Below are positions 1 to 8,961 of a stretch of 64,000 nucleotides of DNA, in pieces (positions within the stretch are counted from its first letter, which is position 1; every line of letters starts with the position of its first letter). Below the pieces are notes generated by a model. That model was not told the DNA's origin and ran no database searches. It worked only from the letters and a program-made list of their open reading frames with translations. Made by a program: the position numbers and the translations under genes. The DNA lies in the NCBI RefSeq assembly GCF_024160145.1, contig NZ_JAMYWQ010000007.1, positions 62,001 to 126,000 of the forward strand. Direction: 5' to 3'. The DNA is from Serratia nevei (GTDB lineage Bacteria; Pseudomonadota; Gammaproteobacteria; Enterobacterales; Enterobacteriaceae).

Positions 1-1396
1 AGTCCAGATCGGCATCGGACTGGCCGGAAGCCATCGACGAGGCCGCGCCGCCGCCCAGGCCGATATTCATCGCCGGGCCGCCCAGCACCACCAGCTTGGC
101 GCCGACGGTGATTTCCCCTTTCTGCACGTGATCGGCGCGGATGTTGCCGATACCGCCCGCCAGCATGATCGGTTTGTGGTAGCCGCGCAGCTCAACGCCG
201 TTGTGGCTGTTGACGCGCTCTTCATAGGTACGGAAGTAGCCCAGCAGCGCCGGACGACCGAATTCGTTGTTGAACGCCGCGCCGCCCAGCGGGCCTTCGG
301 TCATGATATCCAGCGCGGTGACGATGCGTTCCGGCTTGCCGAAATCCTGCTCCCACGGCTGTTCAAAGCCGGGAATACGCAGGTTGGACACCGAGAAGCC
401 CACCAGGCCGGCTTTCGGCTTGGCGCCGCGGCCGGTAGCCCCCTCGTCGCGGATCTCGCCGCCGGAGCCGGTCGCGGCGCCCGGCCACGGCGAGATCGCC
501 GTCGGGTGGTTGTGGGTTTCTACCTTCATCAGGATGTGCGCGTCTTCCTGATGGTAGTCGTAGGTGCCGTTGTCCGGCGCAGCGAAGAAGCGGCCGACCT
601 GCGAACCTTCCATCACCGCGGCGTTATCTTTATACGCCGACAGCACGTAGTCCGGCGTCTGCTCATAGGTGTTCTTGATCATCTTGAACAGCGATTTAGG
701 CTGCTGTTCGCCGTCGATGATCCAATCGGCGTTGAAAATCTTGTGGCGACAGTGCTCGGAGTTGGCCTGCGCGAACATATAAAGTTCGATATCCGTCGGG
801 TTGCGCCCCAAACCGGTAAAGGCATTCAGCAGGTAGTCGATCTCGTCCTGCGCCAGCGCCAGGCCGAGCCGGACGTTGGCCTGCTCCAGCGCGGTGCGCC
901 CTGCGCCCAGCACGTCGACCGACTGATACGGCGCCGGCTGATGGTGCGCGAACAGCTGTTCGGCCTGTTGCAGCTCGCTGAAGACGGTTTCCATCATGCG
1001 ATCGTGCAGCAGCGCGGCGAGCTGGCGCCACTGGGTCTCCGTCAGCTCGGGCGCCTTGACGTAGAACGCCAGGCCGCGCTCCAGGCGCACCACCTGCTGC
1101 AGACCGCAGTTGTGGGCGATGTCGGTGGCTTTGGAAGACCAGGGAGAAATGGTGCCCGGGCGCGGCGTGACCAGCAGCAACCGGCCTTCAGGGGCATGTT
1201 CGGCGAGAGAAGGGCCGTACTTGAGCAGCCGCTGAAGTTTGGCGTGTTCTTCGGCACTGAGCGGTGCGCTAACATCGGCAAAGTGGACGTACTCGGCGTA
1301 GATATCACTGACGGGCAGGTGGGCGTCCTGGCAGCGGGACAGCAGTTTGGTAATGCGAAAAGCCGACAAAGCGGGCGAACCACGCAGAATTTCCAT
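1..1396 (-). CDS. purL: Phosphoribosylformylglycinamidine synthase, N-terminal part (runs off left edge)
   Basis: Reading the minus strand from the ATG at 1396 gives an open frame of 465 codons to the left edge. It begins [13 protein letters not shown] and contains [40 protein letters not shown] and [15 protein letters not shown], all typical of PurL. The full enzyme is about 1,295 residues and converts FGAR, glutamine and ATP to FGAM in de novo purine synthesis. Only the N-terminal linker, the first ATP-binding lobe and part of the synthetase domain are present. A PurR-type operator lies about 96 bases upstream of the start. The truncation is caused by the window edge, not by mutation. Confidence 0.97.
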   Translation of the reverse strand, partial: MEILRGSPALSAFRITKLLSRCQDAHLPVSDIYAEYVHFADVSAPLSAEEHAKLQRLLKYGPSLAEHAPEGRLLLVTPRPGTISPWSSKATDIAHNCGLQQVVRLERGLAFYVKAPELTETQWRQLAALLHDRMMETVFSELQQAEQLFAHHQPAPYQSVDVLGAGRTALEQANVRLGLALAQDEIDYLLNAFTGLGRNPTDIELYMFAQANSEHCRHKIFNADWIIDGEQQPKSLFKMIKNTYEQTPDYVLSAYKDNAAVMEGSQVGRFFAAPDNGTYDYHQEDAHILMKVETHNHPTAISPWPGAATGSGGEIRDEGATGRGAKPKAGLVGFSVSNLRIPGFEQPWEQDFGKPERIVTALDIMTEGPLGGAAFNNEFGRPALLGYFRTYEERVNSHNGVELRGYHKPIMLAGGIGNIRADHVQKGEITVGAKLVVLGGPAMNIGLGGGAASSMASGQSDADLD

Positions 1397-1491
1397 AATC
1401 AAAGTTCTCTCGTCTTCGAAGCGACGGATAAGACGCTTCATTGGGCGCAACAGGGGAAAACGCGCGCCATTATAGAGAATCCTCGCCGCCG

Positions 1492-1507
1492 ACGAAACCG
1501 TTTGCGT
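1492..1507 (-). promoter_or_regulatory. PurR operator upstream of purL
   Basis: Read on the minus strand, this is ACGCAAACGGTTTCGT, one base from the usual PurR box ACGCAAACGTTTTCGT. It sits about 96 bases upstream of the purL ATG, as in E. coli where PurR with hypoxanthine or guanine represses purL. The site is seen directly; its function is inferred from the family. Confidence 0.85.
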
Positions 1508-1674
1508 AGGGATTATTGATAAAAGCGTGCCGCACCGTCGAATTGTCATAACGTGTCAATAAAGTTGCACACTGGCGTTTTGTTGCGCAAAATGCCCCCC
1601 GCACTGGTGATTTAACCATGAGAAAAGTCGCGGTTGTCGTCACCGGTGTACCTGTGCCACCACTGGATAACTAT

Positions 1675-3135
1675 TTGAAACGTCTTAAAATAAACTACAT
1701 CCTCATCGGCGTTGTCACCCTGCTTCTGGCTCTCGCGCTGTGGCCCAATATCACCTGGCGCAGCGGCCAGGGCGGGCAACTCCAGGAGATCATTTCCCGC
1801 GGCGAGTTGCGTATCAGCACGCTGAATTCACCGCTGACCTATTTCAACACCAAGCAAGGGCCGGGTGGGCTCGACTACGAACTGGCGAAGCGCTTCGCCA
1901 ACTACCTCGGGGTGAAGCTGGTGGTGATCCCCCATCAGAACATCAATGACCTGTTCGACGATCTGGACGATGACGACGCCGACCTGCTGGCGGCGGGCCT
2001 TATCTACAACCAGGAACGCCTCAGCCGCGCGCGTACCGGCCCGGCCTACTACTCCGTTTCCCAACAGCTGGTGTACCGGCTGGGCACCCCGCGGCCGAAA
2101 AACTTCGCCGACATTAAAGGCAAGCTGGCGGTCGCCTCCGGTTCCGCGCACGTCAGCACGCTAAAACAGCTCAAGCAGGACAAATACCCGGATCTCGCCT
2201 GGGAGTCCTCCAGCGATCTCACCTCCAAAGAGCTGCTGGAGCGGGTAGCCGACGGCAAGCTGGACTACACCCTCGGCGATTCGGTGACCATCGCGCTGCT
2301 GCAGCGCATCCATCCGCAGCTGGCGGTGGCGTTCGACGTCACCGACGAGGAACCGGTCACCTGGTACCTCAAACGCGACGGCGACGACAGCCTGTACGCG
2401 GCGATGCTGGACTTCTACAGCCAGATGGTGGACGACGGCACCCTGGCGCGGCTCGAAGAGAAATACCTCGGCCACGTCGGCAGCTTCGACTATGTGGACA
2501 CCAAAACCTTCCTGTCAGCCATCGATTCGGTGCTGCCCAACTTCCGCCCGCTGTTCGAGAAGCACGCCAACGAGATCGACTGGAAGCTGCTGGCGGCCAT
2601 CGCCTATCAGGAATCGCACTGGAATCCGCAGGCTACCTCGCCCACCGGCGTGCGCGGCCTGATGATGCTGACCCGCGCCACCGCCGACGGTCTGGGCGTC
2701 AACGATCGCCTCGATCCGGAAGAGAGCATTCAGGGCGGCGCACTCTACCTGCAGCGGCTGATGGCCAAGGTGCCGGACAGCGTGCCGGAAGACGAGCGTA
2801 TCTGGTTCTCGCTGGCGGCCTACAATATGGGCTGGGGCCACATGCTGGACGCGCGCAAGCTGACCAAGACGCAAAAAGGCAACCCGGACAGCTGGGTCGA
2901 CGTCAAACAGCGCCTGCCGATGCTCAGCCAGAAGCGCTACTACCCGCAGCTGACCTACGGCTATGCGCGCGGGCGTGAAGCCTACAACTATGTAGAAAAC
3001 ATCCGCCGCTACCAGGTCAGCCTGGTAGGCTATCTGCAGGAAAAAGAGAGAAAGGCGGCGCAAGCGGCCGCCGAGCAGGAAGCGTTGGGGAAAGGCTACC
3101 CGACGGTGATGCCGGAACTGGCGCTCAACTACTGA
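1675..3135 (+). CDS. mltF: Membrane-bound lytic murein transglycosylase F
   Basis: This lytic transglycosylase cleaves peptidoglycan to 1,6-anhydro-MurNAc products at the outer membrane. The protein has an N-terminal hydrophobic segment (about residues 6-24), a periplasmic binding-protein-like domain (about 40-265, with [11 protein letters not shown] and DADLLAAGL), and a C-terminal SLT lysozyme-like domain with catalytic Glu in [22 protein letters not shown] chose the TTG at 1675 because [12 protein letters not shown] matches the start of enterobacterial MltF. An in-frame ATG at 1618 would add 19 residues with no family match. The stop directly abuts that of convergent tadA. MltF has no obvious operon partner here, but the MurNAc recycling genes lie 2.4 kb away. 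Confidence 0.95.
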   Translation: MKRLKINYILIGVVTLLLALALWPNITWRSGQGGQLQEIISRGELRISTLNSPLTYFNTKQGPGGLDYELAKRFANYLGVKLVVIPHQNINDLFDDLDDDDADLLAAGLIYNQERLSRARTGPAYYSVSQQLVYRLGTPRPKNFADIKGKLAVASGSAHVSTLKQLKQDKYPDLAWESSSDLTSKELLERVADGKLDYTLGDSVTIALLQRIHPQLAVAFDVTDEEPVTWYLKRDGDDSLYAAMLDFYSQMVDDGTLARLEEKYLGHVGSFDYVDTKTFLSAIDSVLPNFRPLFEKHANEIDWKLLAAIAYQESHWNPQATSPTGVRGLMMLTRATADGLGVNDRLDPEESIQGGALYLQRLMAKVPDSVPEDERIWFSLAAYNMGWGHMLDARKLTKTQKGNPDSWVDVKQRLPMLSQKRYYPQLTYGYARGREAYNYVENIRRYQVSLVGYLQEKERKAAQAAAEQEALGKGYPTVMPELALNY

Positions 3136-3675
<540 letters not shown>

Positions 3676-3759
3676 TTATACACACTAGCCTCCCTTTGTC
3701 GTAGCCGCCCGCCAATGGCTATACTGGCCGAATCAGCGTGTAATTCAGGGACAAGAAGC

Positions 3760-4812
3760 ATGAAACTCAGTAAAAAGAACGCCACCGTGGTGCGCAAGGC
3801 GCTGGACGGCTGGGTGGGAGAAGGCGCCTTGACGCCCGAACAACGGCAGCAACTGCTGCAGCATGTGGCCGTGCAGCCTTTCGACTGGCGGCGGCTGGCG
3901 CGCTATGCGTTTCTCGCCGCGCTGGCCTCGCTGCTGATCGCCGTCACCAGCCTGTTCGCCGACAGCGCACTGCTTGCGTGGCTCAGCACGCTGTTCCGCT
4001 TCGACGCGCCGGTACGTATGGCGATCGCCGGCGTACTGGCGGCGCTGGCCTACGTCTGGGCGCTGCGCCGCCGCCAGCGCCACCCGGAAAAACGCTACGG
4101 CAACGAGGCGGCGCTGTTTGTCGCCGTGTTGCTTACCGCCTGCGCCTTATGGCAGCTGGGGGTCTGGCTGGATAACGGCAGCGGCCGGGTTTCCGTACTG
4201 CTGCTGTTCGCCGCGCTGCTGTACGGCGCGATCGGCTGGTTCAGCCGCTCCGGGCTGGTGTGGTGGTTCGCCCTGCTGTCGCTCGGCAACGCCTTCGGCG
4301 CCGAGACCGGCTACCTGTCCGGCTGGGGCGCCTACTGGCTCGGCATGAGCTACCCGATTCGCTTTATCGCCTTTGGTGCGGTGCTGATCGCCGCCGCACT
4401 GCTGCTGCGGCCGCTGTTGGCGCAGCGCGGCCTGCAGCGGGTGTCGCTGGCGATGGGCCTGCTGTACCTGTTTATCGCCCTGTGGCTGCTGTCTATCTTC
4501 GGCAACTACGGCGATCTCGACAGCTGGTACAACGCGCGCCAGATAGAGCTGTTCCACTGGAGCCTGCTGTTCGGGCTGGCCGCCCTCGCCGCCATCTGGC
4601 TGGGGTTGAAGCATGACGACGCCATGCTGCGCGGCTTCGGGCTGACCTTCCTCGGCATTAACCTTTACACCCGTCTGTTCGAGTTTTTCTGGGACAGCAT
4701 GCCGAAGGCGGTTTTCTTCGTGCTGCTCGGCCTGAGCCTGTGGGCGCTGGGGCATTATGCGGAGAAGATTTGGCAGCTGGGGCGCAAGCCGCACGACGTG
4801 ACCGACGACTGA
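3760..4812 (+). CDS. DUF2157 family integral membrane protein
   Basis: This 350-residue inner-membrane protein has a soluble N-terminal helical part (about 1-45, VVRKALDGWVGEGALTPEQRQQLLQ), the usual lead-in of DUF2157 proteins, followed by about ten hydrophobic segments. The ATG at 3760 was chosen because the frame upstream runs through the tadA antisense and the DUF2157 N-terminus begins right here (MKLSKKNATVVRK). No catalytic motif was seen and no function is known. It is monocistronic, ending at a strong terminator. Confidence 0.85.
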   Translation: MKLSKKNATVVRKALDGWVGEGALTPEQRQQLLQHVAVQPFDWRRLARYAFLAALASLLIAVTSLFADSALLAWLSTLFRFDAPVRMAIAGVLAALAYVWALRRRQRHPEKRYGNEAALFVAVLLTACALWQLGVWLDNGSGRVSVLLLFAALLYGAIGWFSRSGLVWWFALLSLGNAFGAETGYLSGWGAYWLGMSYPIRFIAFGAVLIAAALLLRPLLAQRGLQRVSLAMGLLYLFIALWLLSIFGNYGDLDSWYNARQIELFHWSLLFGLAALAAIWLGLKHDDAMLRGFGLTFLGINLYTRLFEFFWDSMPKAVFFVLLGLSLWALGHYAEKIWQLGRKPHDVTDD

Positions 4813-4838
4813 TCGCGCTGCCGATAGATAAAAGCAGA

Positions 4839-4860
4839 AAGGGCGGGATCCTCCGCCCTT
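4839..4860 (+). terminator. Bidirectional rho-independent terminator
   Basis: An eight-pair GC-rich stem (AAGGGCGG / CCGCCCTT) with a six-base loop sits between two convergent genes and is followed by GGTTTATT. It can serve the DUF2157 gene and, read from the other side, pgpC. Confidence 0.75.
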
Positions 4861-4863
4861 GGT

Positions 4864-5520
4864 TTATTCCAGCTGCTGCAGCTCGCCCTGCTTGCTTACC
4901 CGCCAGCGGTGCTCGCAAAAGAACAGCAGCGGATTATCCTGCTTGCTGTCGCTGTAACCGCTGTACAGCTTCAGCGGCGCACCGAGCCGCTGCTCCAGCT
5001 GCACCACTTTCTGCGCCCCCAGGCAGCGCAGGGTCAAGACCCAGCCGCCGCAGCGGCGCGTGATGCGGCTGCCGATCAACCGCACCTGCGGCAGAAAAGC
5101 CGAATCGCGATACACCTGCTCCACCAGCCGTTCCGGCGAGCCGGTAATCAGCCACACCTCGGCATCGTGCTCCTCCAGGTACTGCCGCAGCCGCATTTGC
5201 ACCACCGGAAACGCGGTCACCTTCTGGCGAAAGGCCTCGATAAACTGCCGCTCCAGCGCCTTTAGCGTCGTTTCGGAACGCCCGAAAGTGATCGCCCACA
5301 GCAGCAGGCTCATCGGCCAACGCGCGGCTCGCCCCAGCAGCAGCAGCGCCAGACCGATCGGCAGCAGTAGCGGTATCACCAGCAACAGGTTCAGCGGTAA
5401 GCGGCGCAGCAGAAAACGCAAAAAACTGCCGAACATATCCTCCTGATGCAGGGTGCCGTCCAGATCGAAAAAGACCACGCGGCGCCCCTCTGCGGCCGGT
5501 TGTTGCTGCTTGTCGCTCAA
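4864..5520 (-). CDS. pgpC: Phosphatidylglycerophosphatase C (HAD family)
   Basis: PgpC (YfhB) removes the phosphate from phosphatidylglycerophosphate to give phosphatidylglycerol at the inner membrane. The 218-residue protein has the HAD motif FFDLDGTL (about 17-24), a hydrophobic stretch from about 42 to 62, motif II around LITGSPERL, and the late HAD residues GYSDSKQDNPLL. It starts with TTG at 5520, preceded by a good GAGGAG ribosome site. That start lies only 3 bases after the murP stop, so it is probably co-transcribed with murQ-murP. This differs from E. coli, where no MurNAc genes lie between pgpC and yfhH. Confidence 0.93.
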   Translation of the reverse strand: MSDKQQQPAAEGRRVVFFDLDGTLHQEDMFGSFLRFLLRRLPLNLLLVIPLLLPIGLALLLLGRAARWPMSLLLWAITFGRSETTLKALERQFIEAFRQKVTAFPVVQMRLRQYLEEHDAEVWLITGSPERLVEQVYRDSAFLPQVRLIGSRITRRCGGWVLTLRCLGAQKVVQLEQRLGAPLKLYSGYSDSKQDNPLLFFCEHRWRVSKQGELQQLE

Positions 5521-5523
5521 ACG

Positions 5524-6891
5524 CTACTCCTCGGGATCGTTGAACCCCATCATCCAGGTGAAGAGAAAACCGGCGATAATCGTAATCAGCATCCCCGCCA
5601 GATACAACATCACCTTACCTGAGACGATGGTCAACGCCAAAGGCAGCCCCGAAATGCCGAAGGTGATCACCGTCGCCACCTTCCAGTAACTGATCAGCGC
5701 ACCGCCGACCGCACCGCCGAGGCAGGCGCCGATAAACGGCCGGCCCAGCGGCAACGTCACCCCGAAGATCAGCGGCTCGCCGATGCCGAGAATACCGACC
5801 GGCAGCGCCCCTTTAATCACCTTCTTCAGGCGCGCGTTGCGGGTTTTCAACAGCACAGCCAGCGCCGCCCCTACCTGGCCGACGCCGGCCATCGCCAGGA
5901 TCGGCAGCAGCGGGTTGGAACCGTGCGCCTGCACCAGCTCGACGTGGATCGGCACCAGCCCCTGGTGCAGGCCGGAAAGCACCAGCGGCAGAAACAGCCC
6001 CGAGAGCAGTGCTCCCACCAGCAATCCGCCCTTGTCGATCGCCAGATTGGCACCGTGGGCGATGGCGTCGGAGATAATACCGCCGATCGGCTGCAGAATC
6101 AGGATCGCTAACGAGGCGGTAACCAGCGTGGTCAGCAGCGGGTTAAGGATCAGCTCGACCGACTCCGGCAGCAGCGTGCGCAGACGTTTCTCTATCCAGC
6201 ACATCAACGCCACCACCAGCAGCACGGCGATCACCCCGCCGCGCCCCGGCTGCAGCGCCTCGCCGAACAAGGTGATCTGCGCCAGCGCCGGGCTGGAGAG
6301 AATGCCGGCCATGACGCCGCCCATCGCCTGTGAGCCGCCGAATACCCGCGCGGCGTTGACCCCGACCAAAATGTTCATGATGGCGAACACCGCGCTGCCG
6401 AAGATCGCCAGCAGCCCCAGCACGTTCGGGTAGTCCACCGCCAGCTGGCCGGCGATGTCGGGCCGCTTCAGCAGGTTGATGATGCCGGTGATCAGGCCCG
6501 AGGCAATAAACGCCGGGATCAGCGGAATAAAGACATCGGCCAGCTTTTTCAGCGCGCCACTCATCGGCGCAGCGTATTTTTGCTTGGCCTGCGCCTTGGT
6601 GCGGGCGGTGTCGCCGACGACGGCAATGGGCTGCGCGTTACCGCTCAGCAACCGGCGCATGGCGTCCACCACCTTGGCGGCGGCGCCCGGGCCGACGATA
6701 AACTGATGCTGCTCCCCCTGTTTGATATAGCCCTTCACGCCGGGCAGCTGCCTAAGGGCGGCCAGATCCAGACGCTGCTCGTCGCTGACCTCGACGCGCA
6801 CTCGCGTCATGCAGTTCTCCAGCTTGAGGATATTGCCCTCGCCCCCCACGCCCGCCAGGATCTGTGTCGCCAATGCCGTTGTCTTGTCCAT
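5524..6891 (-). CDS. murP: PTS EIIBC permease for N-acetylmuramic acid
   Basis: This is an EIIB-EIIC fusion of 455 residues. The EIIB domain occupies about 1-85 with phosphorylated Cys27 in ENCMTRVR. After a linker comes an EIIC domain of about ten membrane segments containing GEPLIFGV. No EIIA domain is fused, so phosphate must come from a separate EIIA, Crr in the case of E. coli MurP. The gene follows murQ by 18 bases, supporting MurNAc import as MurNAc-6-phosphate. Sucrose- and trehalose-type EIIBC proteins look similar; the murQ context decides the call. Confidence 0.9.
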   Translation of the reverse strand: MDKTTALATQILAGVGGEGNILKLENCMTRVRVEVSDEQRLDLAALRQLPGVKGYIKQGEQHQFIVGPGAAAKVVDAMRRLLSGNAQPIAVVGDTARTKAQAKQKYAAPMSGALKKLADVFIPLIPAFIASGLITGIINLLKRPDIAGQLAVDYPNVLGLLAIFGSAVFAIMNILVGVNAARVFGGSQAMGGVMAGILSSPALAQITLFGEALQPGRGGVIAVLLVVALMCWIEKRLRTLLPESVELILNPLLTTLVTASLAILILQPIGGIISDAIAHGANLAIDKGGLLVGALLSGLFLPLVLSGLHQGLVPIHVELVQAHGSNPLLPILAMAGVGQVGAALAVLLKTRNARLKKVIKGALPVGILGIGEPLIFGVTLPLGRPFIGACLGGAVGGALISYWKVATVITFGISGLPLALTIVSGKVMLYLAGMLITIIAGFLFTWMMGFNDPEE

Positions 6892-6909
6892 CGCCGCCCC
6901 CAGTGTGGA

Positions 6910-7803
6910 TTAACGCGCCAGCGCCGCGCGCAGGTAGCCGTCGTGCCGCTGCAACCGCTGCTGCGCCTCTTCGGCGCTGACACCGGCTAAAATCATCAGG
7001 ATCGCCGGTTTGACTTCGAAGCCGGTCTGCGCCAGCGCCGCTTCCGCCTGAGCGCGTTCAGCGCCGGTGGCCTCCATCACAATGCGGCAGGCGCGATCCA
7101 CCAGTTTGACGTTGGTGGCCTTCACGTCCACCATCAGGTTCTGGTAGACCTTGCCCAGCTTGACCATTGCGCCGGTCGACAGCATGTTGAGCACCAGCTT
7201 CTGCGCAGTGCCGGATTTCAGGCGCGTCGAGCCGGTCAGCGCCTCCGGCCCCACCACCGGCGAGATCGCCACCTGCGCTTCATGCGCGATCGGCGAGTCC
7301 GGGTTGCAGGAGATAGCCGCCGTCGGGCAGCCCAGCCCGCGCGCATAGCGCAGCGCACCGATCACATAAGGCGTGCGCCCGGAGGCCGCCAGCCCCACCA
7401 CCATATCGACGGCGGTGAGGTTCAGCGCCCGGAGATCGGCTTCGCCCAGGGCCTCATCGTCTTCCGCCCCTTCTACCGCCTTGAGCAGCGCACCCGGCCC
7501 GCCGGCGATCAGCCCCACCACCACGCCGTGCGGCACGCCGAAGGTGGGCGGGCACTCGGAGGCATCCAGCACGCCCAGGCGGCCGCTGGTGCCGGCGCCC
7601 AAATAAATCAGCCGCCCACCGGCCTTTAACGCCGCCGCCGCCAAGTCGACCGCCTGCGCGATCGCCGGCAACACCTTTTCGATCGCCTCCGGCACCTTGC
7701 GGTCTTCCTGGTTAAAGCAGCGGACCATCTCCAGCGTCGACATCTCATCCAGCCCCATGGTGGCCGGGTTGCGGGTTTCCGATACCAGTGCGCCTAAGTT
7801 CAT
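6910..7803 (-). CDS. murQ: N-acetylmuramic acid 6-phosphate etherase
   Basis: MurQ cleaves the lactyl ether of MurNAc-6-P to give GlcNAc-6-P and D-lactate in the cytoplasm. The 297-residue protein has the SIS-domain core, with [22 protein letters not shown] around 68-89 and [15 protein letters not shown] around 157-171, both MurQ signatures. The ATG at 7803 has an AAGGTGA ribosome site. It is first in the murQ-murP-pgpC operon and divergent from an RpiR regulator, with two palindromes between. Confidence 0.96.
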   Translation of the reverse strand: MNLGALVSETRNPATMGLDEMSTLEMVRCFNQEDRKVPEAIEKVLPAIAQAVDLAAAALKAGGRLIYLGAGTSGRLGVLDASECPPTFGVPHGVVVGLIAGGPGALLKAVEGAEDDEALGEADLRALNLTAVDMVVGLAASGRTPYVIGALRYARGLGCPTAAISCNPDSPIAHEAQVAISPVVGPEALTGSTRLKSGTAQKLVLNMLSTGAMVKLGKVYQNLMVDVKATNVKLVDRACRIVMEATGAERAQAEAALAQTGFEVKPAILMILAGVSAEEAQQRLQRHDGYLRAALAR

Positions 7804-7814
7804 CAGTTCACCTT

Positions 7815-7829
7815 TGAATTTTTAATTCA
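7815..7829. promoter_or_regulatory. Operator-like palindrome 1, murQ/yfhH intergenic
   Basis: TGAAT-N5-ATTCA, a perfect inverted repeat (extended core TGAATT-TTT-AATTCA), 12 bases upstream of the murQ ATG and close to its ribosome site. It shares the same half-sites and spacing as the palindrome at 7848-7862. Binding by the neighbouring RpiR-family regulator is inferred. Confidence 0.6.
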
Positions 7830-7847
7830 CAAAATTAAATTAATATT

Positions 7848-7862
7848 TGAATATTTTATTCA
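7848..7862. promoter_or_regulatory. Operator-like palindrome 2, murQ/yfhH intergenic
   Basis: TGAAT-N5-ATTCA again, within the longer perfect repeat TTGAATA-TTT-TATTCAA (7847-7863). Its centre is 33 bases (about three helical turns) from the first palindrome, so two dimers could bind the same face of the DNA. Confidence 0.6.
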
Positions 7863-7970
7863 ACAAAGCGAGCGCTATTTGCTATTTTAACGACGAGCTC
7901 ACAAAAATTTTCACCGCGCGTTTTCGCCGCCTGCGTGGCAAAATGGCCGCTGGTTTCCAGGGAAAGATCA

Positions 7971-8819
7971 ATGAGTACCCTTCTGCGCATTCGCCAGATG
8001 TATCCGACACTGGCGCAAAACGACCGCAAGCTGGCGGATTTTTTGCTGAACAACGCCGAGCAGGCGCGCCATCTCAGCTCGCAAAAGCTGGCCCAGCTGG
8101 CCGGCATCAGCCAGTCGAGCGTGGTCAAGTTCGCCCAAAAGCTGGGTTATAAAGGCTTTCCGGCGCTGAAGCTGGCGTTGAGCGAGACGCTGGCCCAGCC
8201 GCAGGCCGAACCGGTAGTGACCGTTCACAACCACATCCTCAGCAGCGACACGCTGAAAATCGTCGGTGAAAAACTGCTGGCGGAAAAGCAGGCGGCGCTG
8301 CGCGCGACGCTGGACATCAACAGCGAAGAGCGGCTGCATCAGGCGCTGGACATGCTGCGCCAGGCGCGCCGGGTCATGCTGATCGGCATCGGCGCTTCGG
8401 GACTGGTGGCCAAGGATTTTTCCTTCAAGCTGCTGAAAATCGGCGTGATGGCGGTGGCCGAAGCGGACATGCACGTTCAGCTGGCGGCGGTGCAGGCGCT
8501 GGACAAACGCGATCTGCTGCTGGCTATCTCCTTCAGCGGCGAACGGCGTGAAATCAATCTGGCGGCGGAAGAGGCGCGCCAGGCCGGCGCCAGGGTGCTG
8601 GCGCTAACCAGCTTCTCTCCCAACGGCCTGCAGCAGCGCGCGGACCACTGCCTCTATACCATCGCCGAAGAGCCCCGCACCCGCAGCGCGGCCATCTCCT
8701 CCAGCACGGCCCAGTACGCCCTTACCGACCTGCTGTTTATGGCGCTGATCCAGCACGATCTCGATCATGCCCGCGATCGCATCAAACACAGCGAACAGTT
8801 AATGAAAAAGCTGGTTTGA
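7971..8819 (+). CDS. yfhH: RpiR-family regulator, YfhH/MurR type
   Basis: This 282-residue protein has an N-terminal RpiR helix-turn-helix domain (about 1-75, SSQKLAQLAGISQSSVVKFAQKLGYKGF) and a C-terminal SIS sugar-phosphate-binding domain (about 120-260, LIGIGASGLVAKDFSFKLLKIG, AISFSGERREI). It closely resembles E. coli YfhH, which occupies the same place without murQP. The ATG at 7971 follows GGGAAAG; an upstream in-frame ATG at 7935 has no family match. Divergence from murQ suggests it senses MurNAc-6-P or a related sugar phosphate and controls murQ-murP. Confidence 0.92.
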   Translation: MSTLLRIRQMYPTLAQNDRKLADFLLNNAEQARHLSSQKLAQLAGISQSSVVKFAQKLGYKGFPALKLALSETLAQPQAEPVVTVHNHILSSDTLKIVGEKLLAEKQAALRATLDINSEERLHQALDMLRQARRVMLIGIGASGLVAKDFSFKLLKIGVMAVAEADMHVQLAAVQALDKRDLLLAISFSGERREINLAAEEARQAGARVLALTSFSPNGLQQRADHCLYTIAEEPRTRSAAISSSTAQYALTDLLFMALIQHDLDHARDRIKHSEQLMKKLV

Positions 8820-8829
8820 GGCGTATAAT

Positions 8830-8850
8830 GGCGGCCGATAAAACGCCGCC
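8830..8850 (+). terminator. Possible weak terminator after yfhH
   Basis: A six-pair GC stem (GGCGGC / GCCGCC) with a nine-base loop lies 10 bases after the yfhH stop. No clean T-run follows, so this is a weak call. Confidence 0.35.
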
Positions 8851-8961
8851 GGTTCAATTATTTCCCTTTTCTGCATTCGAAAAATAATGTGCGGGCGGTA
8901 ATTGCTCATTTATCAATCAATAAATGAGTGGGCAAGAACAGCATTATTTGACGATACCATA

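Noticed and set aside
128..1519. Plus-strand 463-codon open frame
   Set aside because: It is the antisense of purL, has no recognisable domain, and the minus strand encodes a clear PurL.
7880..7905. CRP site in the murQ/yfhH gap
   Set aside because: Only the right half-site TCACA is present; the left half does not match.
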